DNA of 64,000 nucleotides from Roseateles hydrophilus (GCF_026712245.1 NZ_JAPPUY010000005.1:62001-126000), one strand, 5' to 3'; positions 1-9,007 are shown, counted from the stretch's first letter. Notes: generated by a model from the letters alone, not told the origin. Translations and numbers: made by a program.

Positions 1-152
1 GCCGCCCAGGGCAGGCCGGCCTGGGCCACGTTGGCCCGGAAGCGGCGCCGGTAGGTGGGCGAGGCGGCATAGACCAGCCAGCCCAGCCAGGCGCCCAAAG
101 CGTGCAATAGCGCCAGGGGCACCCGGGACATGCTGCGAAAGAACCAGCCCAT
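1..152 (-). CDS. lpxL: Lipid A biosynthesis acyltransferase (LpxL/HtrB family), 5' end only
   Basis: The leftward frame starts at the ATG at 152 and is open to the window edge, giving the first 50 residues. It begins [20 protein letters not shown], followed by a hydrophobic stretch and a basic [13 protein letters not shown] segment. This is the usual N-terminus of membrane-bound LpxL/HtrB acyltransferases, which transfer a secondary acyl chain onto lipid A precursors at the inner membrane. The catalytic HxxxxD region lies outside the window. Divergent pairing with metK is common in Burkholderiales, which supports the call. LpxL, LpxM and related acyltransferases cannot be told apart from this fragment. 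Confidence 0.8.
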   Translation of the reverse strand, partial: MGWFFRSMSRVPLALLHALGAWLGWLVYAASPTYRRRFRANVAQAGLPWA

Positions 153-158
153 GTTTTC

Positions 159-281
159 TATACTTGGCACATCGCCGAGTTAATGAACTACTTGCGGGGC
201 GATTCACAAATCCTGCTAAAGCGTTCGCCGCACCTCCTGAGGTCAGGCAACGCCGACCGACCAACAAACAGGAGTTTAAAA
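159..281 (+). promoter_or_regulatory. metK promoter and structured leader (candidate)
   Basis: A possible -10 element, TATACT, lies at 159-164, giving a leader of about 110 nt before the GTG start at 282. In the leader, GCGTT (221-225) can pair with AACGC (249-253), enclosing an inner hairpin CCTG/CAGG (236-239 with 244-247). The ribosome binding site AGGAG follows at 270-274. I could not match it to the SAM-I, SAM-II or SAH riboswitch consensus I know, so any regulatory role is inference. Confidence 0.35.
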
Positions 282-1466
282 GTGGCCACCAACGATTTCC
301 TCTTCACGTCTGAATCCGTTTCTGAAGGGCACCCCGACAAGGTGGCCGACCAGATCTCGGACGCCATCCTCGACGCCATCTTCGAGCAAGACCCGCTCTC
401 CCGCGTGGCTGCCGAAACCCTGTGCAACACCGGTCTGGTGGTGCTGGCCGGCGAAATCACGACGCAGGCCAACGTCGACTACATCCAGGTCGCGCGCGAC
501 ACCATCAAGCGCATCGGCTACGACAACACCGAATACGGCATCGACTACAAGGGCTGCGCGGTGCTGGTGGCCTACGACAAGCAAAGCAACGACATCGCCC
601 AGGGCGTGGACCGCGCCAGCGACGACTACCTGAACCTCGGCGCCGGTGACCAGGGCCTGATGTTCGGCTACGCCTGCGACGAGACGCCCGAGCTGATGCC
701 CGCGCCGATCTACTACGCGCACCGCCTCGTGGAGCGCCAGGCCCAGCTGCGCAAGGACGGCCGCCTGCCGTTCCTGCGCCCGGACGCCAAGAGCCAGGTC
801 ACGATGCGCTACGTGGACGGCAAGCCCCACAGCATCGACACCGTCGTGCTGTCCACCCAGCACGCGCCCGAGTATTCGCTGGGCGACCGCATGACGGACG
901 AGTTCTACGAGGCCATCCGCGAAGAGCTCATCAAGCCCGTGCTGCCCAAGGACTGGCTGACGGCCGACACCAAGTACCTGATCAACCCGACCGGCCGCTT
1001 CGTCATCGGCGGCCCGCAGGGCGACTGCGGCCTGACCGGCCGCAAGATCATCGTCGACACCTACGGCGGCGCCTGCCCGCACGGCGGCGGCGCGTTCTCG
1101 GGCAAGGACCCGTCCAAGGTCGACCGCTCCGCCGCCTACGCGGCGCGTTATGTCGCCAAGAACGTTGTGGCTGCCGGCCTAGCGCGCCAGTGCCAGGTTC
1201 AGGTGGCCTACGCCATCGGCGTGGCCCGCCCGATGAACGTGACGATCTACACCGAAGGCACGGGCGTCATCCCCGACGACCAGATCGCCAAGCTGGTGAA
1301 CGAGCACTTCGATCTGCGCCCCAAGGGCATCATCCAGATGCTGGACCTGCTGCGCCCGATCTACTCCAAGACGGCGGCCTACGGCCACTTCGGCCGCGAG
1401 GAGCCCGAGTTCACGTGGGAACGCACCGATAAAGCTGCAGCCCTCAAGGCTGCTGCCGGCCTGTAA
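282..1466 (+). CDS. metK: S-adenosylmethionine synthase
   Basis: MetK makes S-adenosylmethionine from methionine and ATP as a cytoplasmic tetramer. The 394-residue product begins [20 protein letters not shown], with the GHPDK ATP-binding motif at residues 16-20. The [12 protein letters not shown] nucleotide motif and the [19 protein letters not shown] loop follow. I chose the GTG at 282 because AGGAG lies at the right distance and family members start here; the frame is open further upstream, but that part is not conserved. The C-terminus [15 protein letters not shown] matches the native tail of the family (E. coli ends in a similar DKAQLLRDAAGL). That tail is repeated twice downstream. Confidence 0.98.
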   Translation: MATNDFLFTSESVSEGHPDKVADQISDAILDAIFEQDPLSRVAAETLCNTGLVVLAGEITTQANVDYIQVARDTIKRIGYDNTEYGIDYKGCAVLVAYDKQSNDIAQGVDRASDDYLNLGAGDQGLMFGYACDETPELMPAPIYYAHRLVERQAQLRKDGRLPFLRPDAKSQVTMRYVDGKPHSIDTVVLSTQHAPEYSLGDRMTDEFYEAIREELIKPVLPKDWLTADTKYLINPTGRFVIGGPQGDCGLTGRKIIVDTYGGACPHGGGAFSGKDPSKVDRSAAYAARYVAKNVVAAGLARQCQVQVAYAIGVARPMNVTIYTEGTGVIPDDQIAKLVNEHFDLRPKGIIQMLDLLRPIYSKTAAYGHFGREEPEFTWERTDKAAALKAAAGL

Positions 1467-1775
1467 GGCCGCCGCGCGAAGCGCGCTTCGGTGCGTGGGC
1501 GAAGTTCTTATCGCGCAGCGATGTGAACGGAGACCAAAGGACGGACAAGGCGGCGGCGCTGCGCGCTGCCGCGGGCCTGTAAGGCCCCGAGCGAAGCGAG
1601 CGGGGCCGGTTTTCGGCGCAGGCTCGCTTCGCGCAGCGAAGTGAAGGGCCGTAGCCATCGCACGGACAACGCTGCCGCGCTGCGTGCGGCAGCCGCCCTG
1701 TAAGCGCCACCGCGCCAGGCGCGGCTCAACATCCGGGCGACGCTCACCTGGCGCAGCGCCGTGAACGCGGGGCCC
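1422..1775 (+). repeat. Three-copy tandem array of the metK 3' end plus a hairpin spacer
   Basis: The last 45 nt of metK (1422-1466, stop included) recur at 1538-1582 and 1659-1703, each ending in TAA. Read in the same frame they give [28 protein letters not shown] and [14 protein letters not shown]. Copies 1 and 2 differ in 10 codons synonymously and in one conservatively (Lys/Arg). Copies 1 and 3 differ in 7 synonymous and 3 replacement codons. Spacers of 71-76 nt each end in a conserved GCGCAGCG..GTGAA block. The hairpin ATCGC-GCA-GCGAT in spacer 1 becomes TTCGC-GCA-GCGAA in spacer 2. Spacer 2 also holds an 11-bp arm pair (GCGAAGCGAGC with GCTCGCTTCGC). Apart from the array, 1467-1974 shows no gene. 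Copies 2 and 3 have no visible start of their own. Confidence 0.85.
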
Positions 1776-1974
1776 GGCCATGCATGCGTGGTAGCTGCGC
1801 GCCATCGTGGTGCAACATGCCTTGCCACGCCCGAAGTCGCGCGATATGTTGAAAACTGCCGCGCCAAGGTCGTGTGGCGCGCCAATCGATTCAATCAAAT
1901 TTGCAGAATTTGCGTACAGTCGTGTCAGTTCGTTAGCACCGTCATTCGCGGCCGCGCCGCAGCAAGGATCCTCC

Positions 1975-3516
1975 ATGAAGCTGGTTTCACTCCGCATCGG
2001 TACCCGTTTGGCCACGGGGTTCGGCGTGGTCCTGATGTTGCTGGCGCTGGCCGTGGGCCTGAGCTACCGGGAGGTGGGCCAGGTGGCACCGCACCTGGAC
2101 CTGCTGCTGGAGCTGGAAAAGCGCCAGCAGATTGCGCAGGACTGGCGATCGCTGACGCAGCTCAATGTGACGCGCACCGACGCCGTGGCCCGGGCCGGCG
2201 GCACGGGGCCGGTGGCGGAGTTCTTCTCGCCACTCATCAAGGCCACCAGTGCCAAGATCAACGAGCTGCAGGAGCAGCTTTCCAAGGCGGTCGACAGCGA
2301 TGAGGGCAAGGCCTTGATGGCGGATATCGCCCAGGCCCGCAAGGCTTACGTCGACGTCCGCAATCAGGTCTTCGCCCAGCTCAAGGAGGGCAATGCCGAG
2401 TCGGCCGTGAAGATGCTGGACGGCACCATGCGCCCGGCGTCCGACGCCTACATCGCCAAGCTGACGGCCATGGCCGACTACCAGTCCAAGCGCGTTCACC
2501 AGGAGACCGAGGTGGTGCGCGCCGAGGCGCGGCGCACGCAGCTGATCATGGTGTTCATGGCGGCGGGCTGCCTGGCGATGGGCATCGCGGCGGCGTGGTT
2601 GATCACGCGCTCGGTGGTGCGGCCGCTGGCGACCGCGGTCGAGGAGGCACGGTTGGTGGGCGAGGGCGATCTGTCGCGCTCCATCCATTCCGAGGGCCAG
2701 GACGAAACGGCCGACCTCACGCAGGCCCTGGGCCAGATGCAGCAGGCGCTGCGCAACCTGGTGGGCTCCGTGCGGGCCAATGCCAACGAGGTGTCAACGG
2801 CCAGCGCCGAGATTGCGACGGGCAGCAACGACCTGTCCGCCCGCACCGAGCAGCAGGCCAGCGCCATTCAGCAGACGGCCGCCTCCATGGAGCAGCTGTC
2901 CGCAACCGTGCGCTTGAATGCGGACAACGCCAGCCAGGCCGACCGGCTGGCCCAGGATGCCAGCGCGGTGGCGCGCCAGAGCGGTGAGGTGGTGGGCGAG
3001 GCCGTGCAGCGCATGCGTGGCATCGAGGAAAGCTCGCGCCGCATCGCCGACATCATCACCACCATCGATGGCATTGCGTTCCAGACCAACATCCTGGCGC
3101 TGAACGCGGCCGTCGAGGCGGCGCGCGCGGGCGAGCAGGGTCGGGGCTTCGCGGTCGTGGCCGGCGAGGTGCGCACGCTGGCGCAGCGCTCGGCCGAGGC
3201 AGCCAAGGAGATCAAGGTGCTGATCGGCGACAGCGTAGAGCGCGTGGAGCAGGGCGCGTCCCTCGTCAACCGTGCGGGCGAGACCATGGGCCAGGTGGTC
3301 GGTGCCATCGGCCGCGTGGCGCAGATCGTGCGCGAGATCAGCTCGGCCAGCCAGGAGCAGAGCTCCGGCGTCAGCCAGGTCGGTGAAGCCATCGCGCTGA
3401 TGGACCAAGCCACGCAGCAGAACGCCGCCCTCGTCGAGGAAAGCGCCGCCGCGGCCGAGAGCCTGCGTCACCAGGCCGATGAGCTGGTGAAGCTGGTGTC
3501 GACCTTCAAGACCTGA
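1975..3516 (+). CDS. Methyl-accepting chemotaxis protein (4-helix-bundle sensor)
   Basis: This is a transmembrane chemoreceptor of 513 residues. TM1 spans about residues 11-30, a periplasmic four-helix-bundle ligand domain about 31-186, TM2 about 188-210, HAMP about 214-266, and then the cytoplasmic signalling coiled coil. The hairpin tip is the canonical [20 protein letters not shown] block followed by [20 protein letters not shown]. The start is the ATG at 1975; the frame is open upstream, but that part is low-complexity and follows the metK-tail array. There is no C-terminal NWETF-type tether for CheR/CheB (it ends STFKT). The ligand cannot be inferred. The gene is monocistronic. Confidence 0.95.
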   Translation: MKLVSLRIGTRLATGFGVVLMLLALAVGLSYREVGQVAPHLDLLLELEKRQQIAQDWRSLTQLNVTRTDAVARAGGTGPVAEFFSPLIKATSAKINELQEQLSKAVDSDEGKALMADIAQARKAYVDVRNQVFAQLKEGNAESAVKMLDGTMRPASDAYIAKLTAMADYQSKRVHQETEVVRAEARRTQLIMVFMAAGCLAMGIAAAWLITRSVVRPLATAVEEARLVGEGDLSRSIHSEGQDETADLTQALGQMQQALRNLVGSVRANANEVSTASAEIATGSNDLSARTEQQASAIQQTAASMEQLSATVRLNADNASQADRLAQDASAVARQSGEVVGEAVQRMRGIEESSRRIADIITTIDGIAFQTNILALNAAVEAARAGEQGRGFAVVAGEVRTLAQRSAEAAKEIKVLIGDSVERVEQGASLVNRAGETMGQVVGAIGRVAQIVREISSASQEQSSGVSQVGEAIALMDQATQQNAALVEESAAAAESLRHQADELVKLVSTFKT

Positions 3517-3523
3517 CACGCCG

Positions 3524-3545
3524 GCACGCGCTGGCCGGCGCGTGC
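3524..3545. terminator. Hairpin between convergent genes
   Basis: GCACGCGC and GCGCGTGC form an 8-bp stem around a 6-nt loop. It lies between the stop of the chemoreceptor and the stop of the convergent glcF. It has no U-tract, so it could be a weak bidirectional terminator or a transcript-end stabiliser. Confidence 0.4.
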
Positions 3546-3548
3546 GGG

Positions 3549-4796
3549 TCAGACGCCGCGCAGCGCGTCGTCCAGCACTTCCACCCAGTGCCGCACCGGC
3601 GTGTCGGTGCCGCTCTGCAGGTGCTGGATGCAGCCCACATTGGCTGACACGATCTGCCCAGCCTGCAGCGGCGCCAACGCCGCGAGCTTGCGGTCGCGCA
3701 GCTGCTTGGACAGCGCGGGCTGCAGCACCGAGTAGGTGCCGGCCGAGCCGCAGCACAGGTGGCTGTCGCTGGGCGCGCAATCGATCCGGAAGCCCAGCTC
3801 GCGCATCGCCGCCTCCACGCCGCCCTTGAGCTTTTGCCCATGCTGCAGCGTGCAGGGCGGGTGGTAGGCCAGGTGCTGGCCGGCGCCCGCGTGATGCAGC
3901 CGGGGCTTGAGCGCCGGCACCAGCTCGGGCAGCAGCTCGCTGAGGTCCTTGGTGACCTCGCTGATGCGCCGGGCCTTGTCGGCGTAGGCCGGGTCATCGC
4001 GCAGCGCGTGGGCATAGCCCTTGACCGCGACGCCGCAGCCCGACGCGTTCATCACCAGCGCCTCCACGCGCTCGCCTGGCCCCGCCACCAGCGGCCACCA
4101 GGCGTCGATGTTGCGGCGCATGTCGTCCAGCGCGCGGGCGCGGTCGCCCAGGTGCTCGCGGATGGCGCCGCAGCAGCCGGCGCCGTCGGCCACCACGGTC
4201 TGGATGCCGGCGGCGTCCAGCACGCGCGAGGTGGCGCTGTTGATGTTGGGCGCCATGGCCGGCTGCACGCAGCCCAGCAGCAGCCCCACCTTGCGGTTCA
4301 GCTGGCGCGTGGGCCAGTCATGCGCCGTGGCCGGCGGTCGTACCGGCACCTTGTCCTTCAGCGCGGCCGGCACCAGCGGCCGCAACGCCTGGCCCAGCCG
4401 CAGCGCCGGCTTGAACAGCGGCGAGGTCAGCCCTTCCTTCAGCAGCCAGCGCTTGCGCCGCTCGGCGGCGGGGCGCTCGACCTTGGCGTCCACCACGCGC
4501 CGGCCGATGTCCAGCAGGTGGCCGTACTCGACGCCCGAGGGGCAGGTGGTCTCGCAGTTGCGGCAGGTCAGGCAGCGGTCCAGGTGCGTCTGTGTTTCGC
4601 GCGTCGGCGTCTCGCCTTCCAGCACCTGCTTGATCAGGTAGATGCGGCCACGCGGGCCGTCCAGCTCGTCACCCAGCAGCTGGTAGGTCGGGCAGGTGGC
4701 GGTGCAGAAGCCGCAGTGCACGCAGCGGCGCAGGATGGCCTCGGCCTCGGCGCCCTCGGGCGTGCCGGCGAATTCGGGGGCGAGCGTGGTCTGCAT
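3549..4796 (-). CDS. glcF: Glycolate oxidase iron-sulfur subunit
   Basis: This is the electron-transfer subunit of the membrane-associated glycolate oxidase complex GlcDEF, which oxidises glycolate to glyoxylate. The 415-residue protein starts MQTTLAPEFAGTPEGAEAEA. It has two 4Fe-4S motifs, CVHCGFCTATCP near residues 25-36 and CLTCRNCETTCP near residues 75-86, and two cysteine-rich CCG repeats (GAGCCGA and LCCGSAG). The ATG at 4796 is chosen because it shares one base with the TGA of glcE (TGATG), a sign of translational coupling; the longer upstream frame overlaps glcE. It is the last gene of the leftward glcDEF operon. Confidence 0.96.
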   Translation of the reverse strand: MQTTLAPEFAGTPEGAEAEAILRRCVHCGFCTATCPTYQLLGDELDGPRGRIYLIKQVLEGETPTRETQTHLDRCLTCRNCETTCPSGVEYGHLLDIGRRVVDAKVERPAAERRKRWLLKEGLTSPLFKPALRLGQALRPLVPAALKDKVPVRPPATAHDWPTRQLNRKVGLLLGCVQPAMAPNINSATSRVLDAAGIQTVVADGAGCCGAIREHLGDRARALDDMRRNIDAWWPLVAGPGERVEALVMNASGCGVAVKGYAHALRDDPAYADKARRISEVTKDLSELLPELVPALKPRLHHAGAGQHLAYHPPCTLQHGQKLKGGVEAAMRELGFRIDCAPSDSHLCCGSAGTYSVLQPALSKQLRDRKLAALAPLQAGQIVSANVGCIQHLQSGTDTPVRHWVEVLDDALRGV

Positions 4797-5878
4797 CAGA
4801 GGTCGGGGTAGAGGCGGCCGGGGTTGAAGACGCCGTTCGGATCGAAGCTCGCCTTCAGGCGCTGATGGATGGCCGCCAGCGGTGGGCTCAGTGGCGCGAA
4901 CACGCCGCAGGTTTTGTCCAGTGCGCGGAACAGCGTGGCGTGGCCGCCCACGGCCGCCACGGCCTCGCGCAGCGCCGCTGGCTCCATGGGCGTGACCACC
5001 CAGCGCTGGGCGCCGCCCCAGTCCACCAGCTGTTCGCCGTGCAGCCGGAGCTCCGGCGCCGTGCTGGGCAGGCTGAGCCGCCACAGCCGCGCACCGCCGG
5101 CCACCGCGCGTTCGGCGCCGACGAAGAATTCGTCGCGCTGGTCGCGCAAGCCCAGCCAGAAGGCGCCAGCCAGCTCGGGCGGGATCACGTCGCCGCCCAG
5201 CTTGGCGCACGCGGCCTCGACCGCGGCCTGCGCACCGGCCAGCCGCAGCAGCAGCGCGCCGTCCCACCAGGCGCTGGCCTCGATGGGCAGCGGCTCGCCG
5301 CCCCAGCGGTTCATCGCCATCAACGCGGCGGCCTGGTCGAACTCGAAGCGCAGCGTGGTGACGGCCGCCGGCAGCGGCATCACCTTCAGCGTGACCTCGG
5401 TGATGAGGCCGAGTTGCCCCATCGACCCGGCCAGCACGCGGCTCACGTCGAAGCCGGCCACGTTCTTCATGACCGTGCCGCCAAAGCTCAGCAGCTCACC
5501 GGCGCCGTTGATGAGCACGGCGCCCAGCAGGTGGTCGCGCACCGAGCCCAGCGCCGCGCGGGCCGGGCCGGACAGGCCGGCCGCCACCATGCCGCCGACG
5601 GTGCCGGTGCCCCCCGGCCCGCCGGAATACCGCGGCGGCTCGAAGGCGAAGCGCTGCCGGTGCTGCGCCAGCAGCGCCTCCACATCGAACAGCGGTGTGC
5701 CGGCCAGCACGCTGATGTAGAGCTCGCTGGGCTCGTAGGCCGTCACGCCGTTGAGTTCGAGCGTGGACAGCGGCTCACCCTGCGGCGCCTCGCCGTAGAA
5801 GTCCTTGCTGCCGTGGCCGGTGATGCGCAGCGGTGTGCGGGCCTCGCGGATGCGCGCTTGCAGGTCGGCGAAGTTCAA
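4796..5878 (-). CDS. glcE: Glycolate oxidase FAD-binding subunit
   Basis: GlcE is the second flavin-binding subunit of glycolate oxidase. The 360-residue product has the FAD_binding_4 fold signature YSGGPGGTGTVGGMVAAGLSGP followed by FGGTVMKNVAGFDVSRVLAGS, then a C-terminal FAD-linked oxidase segment ending FDPNGVFNPGRLYPDL. The start appears to be a TTG at 5878 that overlaps the TGA of glcD, giving MNFADLQARIREARTPLRIT. No ATG or GTG in frame gives a sensible N-terminus. Overlaps with glcD and glcF imply one transcript and balanced synthesis. Confidence 0.94.
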   Translation of the reverse strand: MNFADLQARIREARTPLRITGHGSKDFYGEAPQGEPLSTLELNGVTAYEPSELYISVLAGTPLFDVEALLAQHRQRFAFEPPRYSGGPGGTGTVGGMVAAGLSGPARAALGSVRDHLLGAVLINGAGELLSFGGTVMKNVAGFDVSRVLAGSMGQLGLITEVTLKVMPLPAAVTTLRFEFDQAAALMAMNRWGGEPLPIEASAWWDGALLLRLAGAQAAVEAACAKLGGDVIPPELAGAFWLGLRDQRDEFFVGAERAVAGGARLWRLSLPSTAPELRLHGEQLVDWGGAQRWVVTPMEPAALREAVAAVGGHATLFRALDKTCGVFAPLSPPLAAIHQRLKASFDPNGVFNPGRLYPDL

Positions 5879-7353
5879 AACCGCTCCAGTTCGGGAAACG
5901 CCAGCAGGCCGCGCTTCACATGCATGCGGCCGTACTCGGCGCAGCGGCTCAGGGACGGGATCTGCTTGCCGGGGTTCAAGGTGCCGGCGGGGTCGAAGGC
6001 GGCTTTCAGCGCCAGCATCTGCTCGCGCTCCTCGGCGCTGAACTGCACGCACATGGAGTTGAGCTTCTCGACGCCCACGCCGTGCTCGCCCGTCACGGTG
6101 CCACCCAGGGCCACGCTGCGCTCCAGGATCTCGGCGCCGAACAGCTCGCAGCGGTGCAGCTGGTCGGGGTCGTTCGCGTCGAACAGGATCAGCGGGTGCA
6201 GGTTGCCGTCGCCCGCGTGGAAGACGTTGGCGCAGCGCAGGCCGTACTTCTTCTCCATCTGCTGGATGTCCAGCAGGATGGTGGCCAGGTGCTTGCGCGG
6301 GATGGTGGAGTCCATGCACATGTAGTCGGGGCTGATGCGGCCGCTCGCCGGGAAGGCGTTCTTGCGGCCGCTCCAGAACTTCAGGCGCTGGGCTTCGTCG
6401 GCGCTGACCTGCACGGCCGTGGCGCCGCTGGCGCGCAGCACGGCTTCCATGCGGGCGACCTCCTCGGCCACCTCCTCGGGCGTGCCGTCGCTCTCGCACA
6501 GCAGGATGGCCTCTGCGTCCAGGTCGTAGCCAGCGTGCACGAAGTCCTCGACAGCCGCCGTCATGGGCTTGTCCATCATCTCCAGCCCGGCCGGGATGAT
6601 GCCGGCCGCAATGATGGCGGCCACCGCGTCGCCGGCCTTGCGCATGTCGTCGAAGCTGGCCATCAGGCAGCGCGCCAGTTGCGGCCGGGGCACCAGCTTG
6701 ACGGTGACTTCGGTGACGACGGCCAGCATGCCCTCGCTGCCGACGACGAGCGCCAGCAGGTCCAGCCCCGGCGCGTCCAGCGCCTCCGAGCCGAACTCGA
6801 CGGCCTCGCCCTCGGCCGTGAAGCCGCGCACGCGCAGCACGTTGTGCAGCGTGAGGCCGTACTTCAGGCAGTGCACGCCGCCGGAGTTCTCGGCGATGTT
6901 GCCGCCGATGGTGCAGGCGATCTGGCTGCTGGGGTCGGGTGCGTAGTACAGGCCGTGCGCGGCCGCGGCCTCGGAGATCGCCAGGTTGCGCACGCCGCAC
7001 TGCACGCGCGCCGTGCGGGCCAGCTTGTCGATGGCCAGGATCTGGTTGAACTTGGCCAGCGCCAGCGTCACGCCGGCCTCATGCGGCATCGCGCCGCCGG
7101 AGAGCCCGGTGCCCGCGCCGCGCGCGACGACCGGCACGCCCAGCCGGTGGCAGGCCTTCAGCACGGCGCCCACCTGCGCCTCGGTCTCGGGCAGCGCCAC
7201 GGCCAGCGGGCGCTGGCGGTAGGCGGTCAGGCCGTCGCACTCGTAGGGGCGGGTCTGCTCCGTCTGGCACAGCAGTGCATGCGCCGGCAGCAGGGGCGCG
7301 AGGGCGTCGATCAGGGCGGCGCGACGGGCGTTCAGGTCCAGCGGGGCATTCAT
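5875..7353 (-). CDS. glcD: Glycolate oxidase catalytic subunit
   Basis: GlcD is the FAD-dependent catalytic subunit that oxidises glycolate (and D-lactate) to glyoxylate, feeding electrons to the respiratory chain. The 492 residues include the FAD-binding segment VVARGAGTGLSGGAMP, the PDPSSQIACTIGGNIAENSGG loop, and the C-terminal NVFHAGDGNLHPLILFD and GTVTGEHGVGVEK motifs with a family-typical FDPAGTLNPGK close to the end. It is the first gene of glcDEF, starting at the ATG at 7353, only 12 nt downstream of the stop of the preceding binding-protein gene, so the two may be co-transcribed. No GlcC regulator gene is visible in the window. Confidence 0.97.
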   Translation of the reverse strand: MNAPLDLNARRAALIDALAPLLPAHALLCQTEQTRPYECDGLTAYRQRPLAVALPETEAQVGAVLKACHRLGVPVVARGAGTGLSGGAMPHEAGVTLALAKFNQILAIDKLARTARVQCGVRNLAISEAAAAHGLYYAPDPSSQIACTIGGNIAENSGGVHCLKYGLTLHNVLRVRGFTAEGEAVEFGSEALDAPGLDLLALVVGSEGMLAVVTEVTVKLVPRPQLARCLMASFDDMRKAGDAVAAIIAAGIIPAGLEMMDKPMTAAVEDFVHAGYDLDAEAILLCESDGTPEEVAEEVARMEAVLRASGATAVQVSADEAQRLKFWSGRKNAFPASGRISPDYMCMDSTIPRKHLATILLDIQQMEKKYGLRCANVFHAGDGNLHPLILFDANDPDQLHRCELFGAEILERSVALGGTVTGEHGVGVEKLNSMCVQFSAEEREQMLALKAAFDPAGTLNPGKQIPSLSRCAEYGRMHVKRGLLAFPELERF

Positions 7354-7365
7354 GGCGGGCTGACT

Positions 7366-8217
7366 TTAGCCGCCCATCACCAGCCAATAGGCGGGTTTGT
7401 CCAGCGGCGTGGCTGGGGGCAGCAGGGGGTTGTTCAGGCGCAGCTGCACGCGCTTGGCCACCTGGTGGCGCTGCAGCAGGTCGCCGAAGCGTTTGTCGAA
7501 CAGCCGCTTCAGGCTCCCATCGGCCACGGCGGCCTCCAGGCCGCGCTGCAGGTCGGCCGCCAGCGCGGGCTGGTCGGGTCGCACGAACAGGTAGGACGCC
7601 GCCGGGTAGCGCAGCAGCACGTGGGGTTCGATGACGAGATCCTGGGCCAGGCCGGAGGCCGCCTCGTCGTCGATCTCGAACAGCGCGCGCGGGAAGTAGT
7701 CGGCGCGCCCCAGGCGCAGCATGTCCAGCAGCGCCTCGTAGCGGTTGCCCTCGCGCACCGGCAGGCCGTTGGTGCGCAGGATCTCGGTGTCGGGCCAGTC
7801 ATGGCCCTGCACGGCCACGTAGCGGCGCAGATCGTCCAGGCTGCCCACCCCGGCCCAGCGCTGCGCGTCGGCCGAGCGCACGAAGGCGATGCGCCAGCCG
7901 ATCAGCCCGCGGTCCAGCGGCACGCGTACCGGCAACAGTTGCGCCTCGCGCTCGATGCTGGTCATGGTCCAGCCCAGGTCGAGCCGGCCGCTGGCATCGG
8001 CCAGCTCGCGCACCACGCGGGCCTGGGTCATGAATTCGCGCGACTCCACCAGCTCGTAGGCCACGCCGCTGCGCTCGATGGCGAGCTGCAGCACCTGCTG
8101 CAGATAGTTCCAGATCGGCGTGCGGCCGGCGTCGTGCTGCGGGTAGACGATGCGGCGGCGCGCCTGGGCCAGGGCCGGCGCGGCCAGGGCGGTGAGCAGC
8201 AGGGGGCGGCGTTTCAT
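7366..8217 (-). CDS. Periplasmic solute-binding protein, amino-acid-binding family (SBP_bac_3-like)
   Basis: This is a 283-residue exported protein. A short signal peptide (MKRRPLLLTALAAPALAQA) precedes a type-II binding-protein fold resembling the polar amino acid-binding family: YVAVQGHDWPDTEILRTNGL and EALLDMLRLGRADYFPRALFEID are typical lobe-two segments. No ABC permease or ATPase lies beside it, so it may be an orphan sensor-type binding protein as is common in Burkholderiales. It precedes glcD by 12 nt on the same strand. The ligand is unknown; a link to glycolate is only positional. Confidence 0.75.
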   Translation of the reverse strand: MKRRPLLLTALAAPALAQARRRIVYPQHDAGRTPIWNYLQQVLQLAIERSGVAYELVESREFMTQARVVRELADASGRLDLGWTMTSIEREAQLLPVRVPLDRGLIGWRIAFVRSADAQRWAGVGSLDDLRRYVAVQGHDWPDTEILRTNGLPVREGNRYEALLDMLRLGRADYFPRALFEIDDEAASGLAQDLVIEPHVLLRYPAASYLFVRPDQPALAADLQRGLEAAVADGSLKRLFDKRFGDLLQRHQVAKRVQLRLNNPLLPPATPLDKPAYWLVMGG

Positions 8218-8251
8218 GGCGATGCGGCGTGCACAGGTCGCCGGCCGGGGG

Positions 8252-9007
8252 TCAGGCCTTGCGGCGTGCCGGTGCGCGGCGGGGGCGCGCGGCCGGGGCA
8301 GGCGCCGGCGCCTCGGCGCTGCCGGTCAGGCCCTTGGTCACGCTGCCGACGACGCTGGCCGGCACCGCAGCGGCACGGCGCAGCGTGTCGCTGGCGGCGT
8401 CGAAGCTCTGCTTGACCAGCGTGCCGGCGAGGTTCTTGGCCGCGTCGGTGGCCGTGTCCTTCATGGCGGTGGTGGCCAGCTGCGTGAACTGCTGGCTCAG
8501 CGCCGTCCACCACTGCGTGGGGTCGATGGCAGCGGCCGGGTTGGCGGCGGCGTCCTGCGCGGCTTTGGCTGCCACGCGGGCTGATTTGGCTGCGCCGCGT
8601 GCCACGGTCTTGGCCGCCGACTTCGCCGCCGTCTTGGCTGCCGGCATCGCTGCTGCCGCGGCTGCGGCGATCTCGGGCGGCACGCCCGGCCAGGCGGGCG
8701 CCTCGGCACCGGTGGGCAGCTTGAGGCTGTCGCGCAGTTGGGCCAGCGGCACATTCATGGTCTGCAGCGTGGACAGCGTCATGCGCTGCACCTCCAGAGC
8801 CTGGATGGTGGCGGCCAGCATGCGCGCGTTCTGCTCCAGCCAGAACTGCACGGTGCGCAGCTCCTCGATGCGCTTGCCCAGCTCCTCGGGGTTGAGCGTG
8901 GGCGCCACCCACTGGCCGATGCCCGGCAGCGCGGAGCCGGCGTTCTTGACCAGGCCTTGCAGGAAATCGAATCCGGGCACGAACTTGGTGAAGCTGTTGT
9001 CGGTCAT
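8252..9007 (-). CDS. phaM: PhaM-family PHA granule multifunctional regulatory protein
   Basis: PhaM activates PHA synthase and tethers polyhydroxybutyrate granules to the nucleoid in Cupriavidus. The 251-residue product shows the conserved N-terminal block: FVPGFDFLQGLVKNAGSALPG, then QWVAPTLNPEELGKRIEELR and TVQFWLEQNARMLAATIQ, with LEVQRMTLSTLQTMNV after it. The second half is Ala/Lys-rich and ends in a basic Pro-Ala-Arg tail (RPRRAPARRKA), like the DNA-binding tail of PhaM. No PHA synthase is adjacent, but PHA- and lipid-storage genes occur at 59.7-62 kb. Confidence 0.88.
   Translation of the reverse strand: MTDNSFTKFVPGFDFLQGLVKNAGSALPGIGQWVAPTLNPEELGKRIEELRTVQFWLEQNARMLAATIQALEVQRMTLSTLQTMNVPLAQLRDSLKLPTGAEAPAWPGVPPEIAAAAAAAMPAAKTAAKSAAKTVARGAAKSARVAAKAAQDAAANPAAAIDPTQWWTALSQQFTQLATTAMKDTATDAAKNLAGTLVKQSFDAASDTLRRAAAVPASVVGSVTKGLTGSAEAPAPAPAARPRRAPARRKA

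Noticed and set aside
159-281. A known SAM or SAH riboswitch in the metK leader
   Set aside because: The pairing pattern and conserved cores of SAM-I, SAM-II and SAH classes are not seen; only an unnamed hairpin remains.
276-1082. Long open frame antisense to metK (268 codons)
   Set aside because: It is low-complexity Ala/Val/Gly/Asp sequence caused by GC bias opposite a conserved gene. Similar shadows occur opposite nearly every gene here.
3549-5267. A 572-codon version of glcF
   Set aside because: The extra N-terminus is a shadow of glcE; the ATG at 4796 overlapping the glcE stop gives the normal GlcF length.
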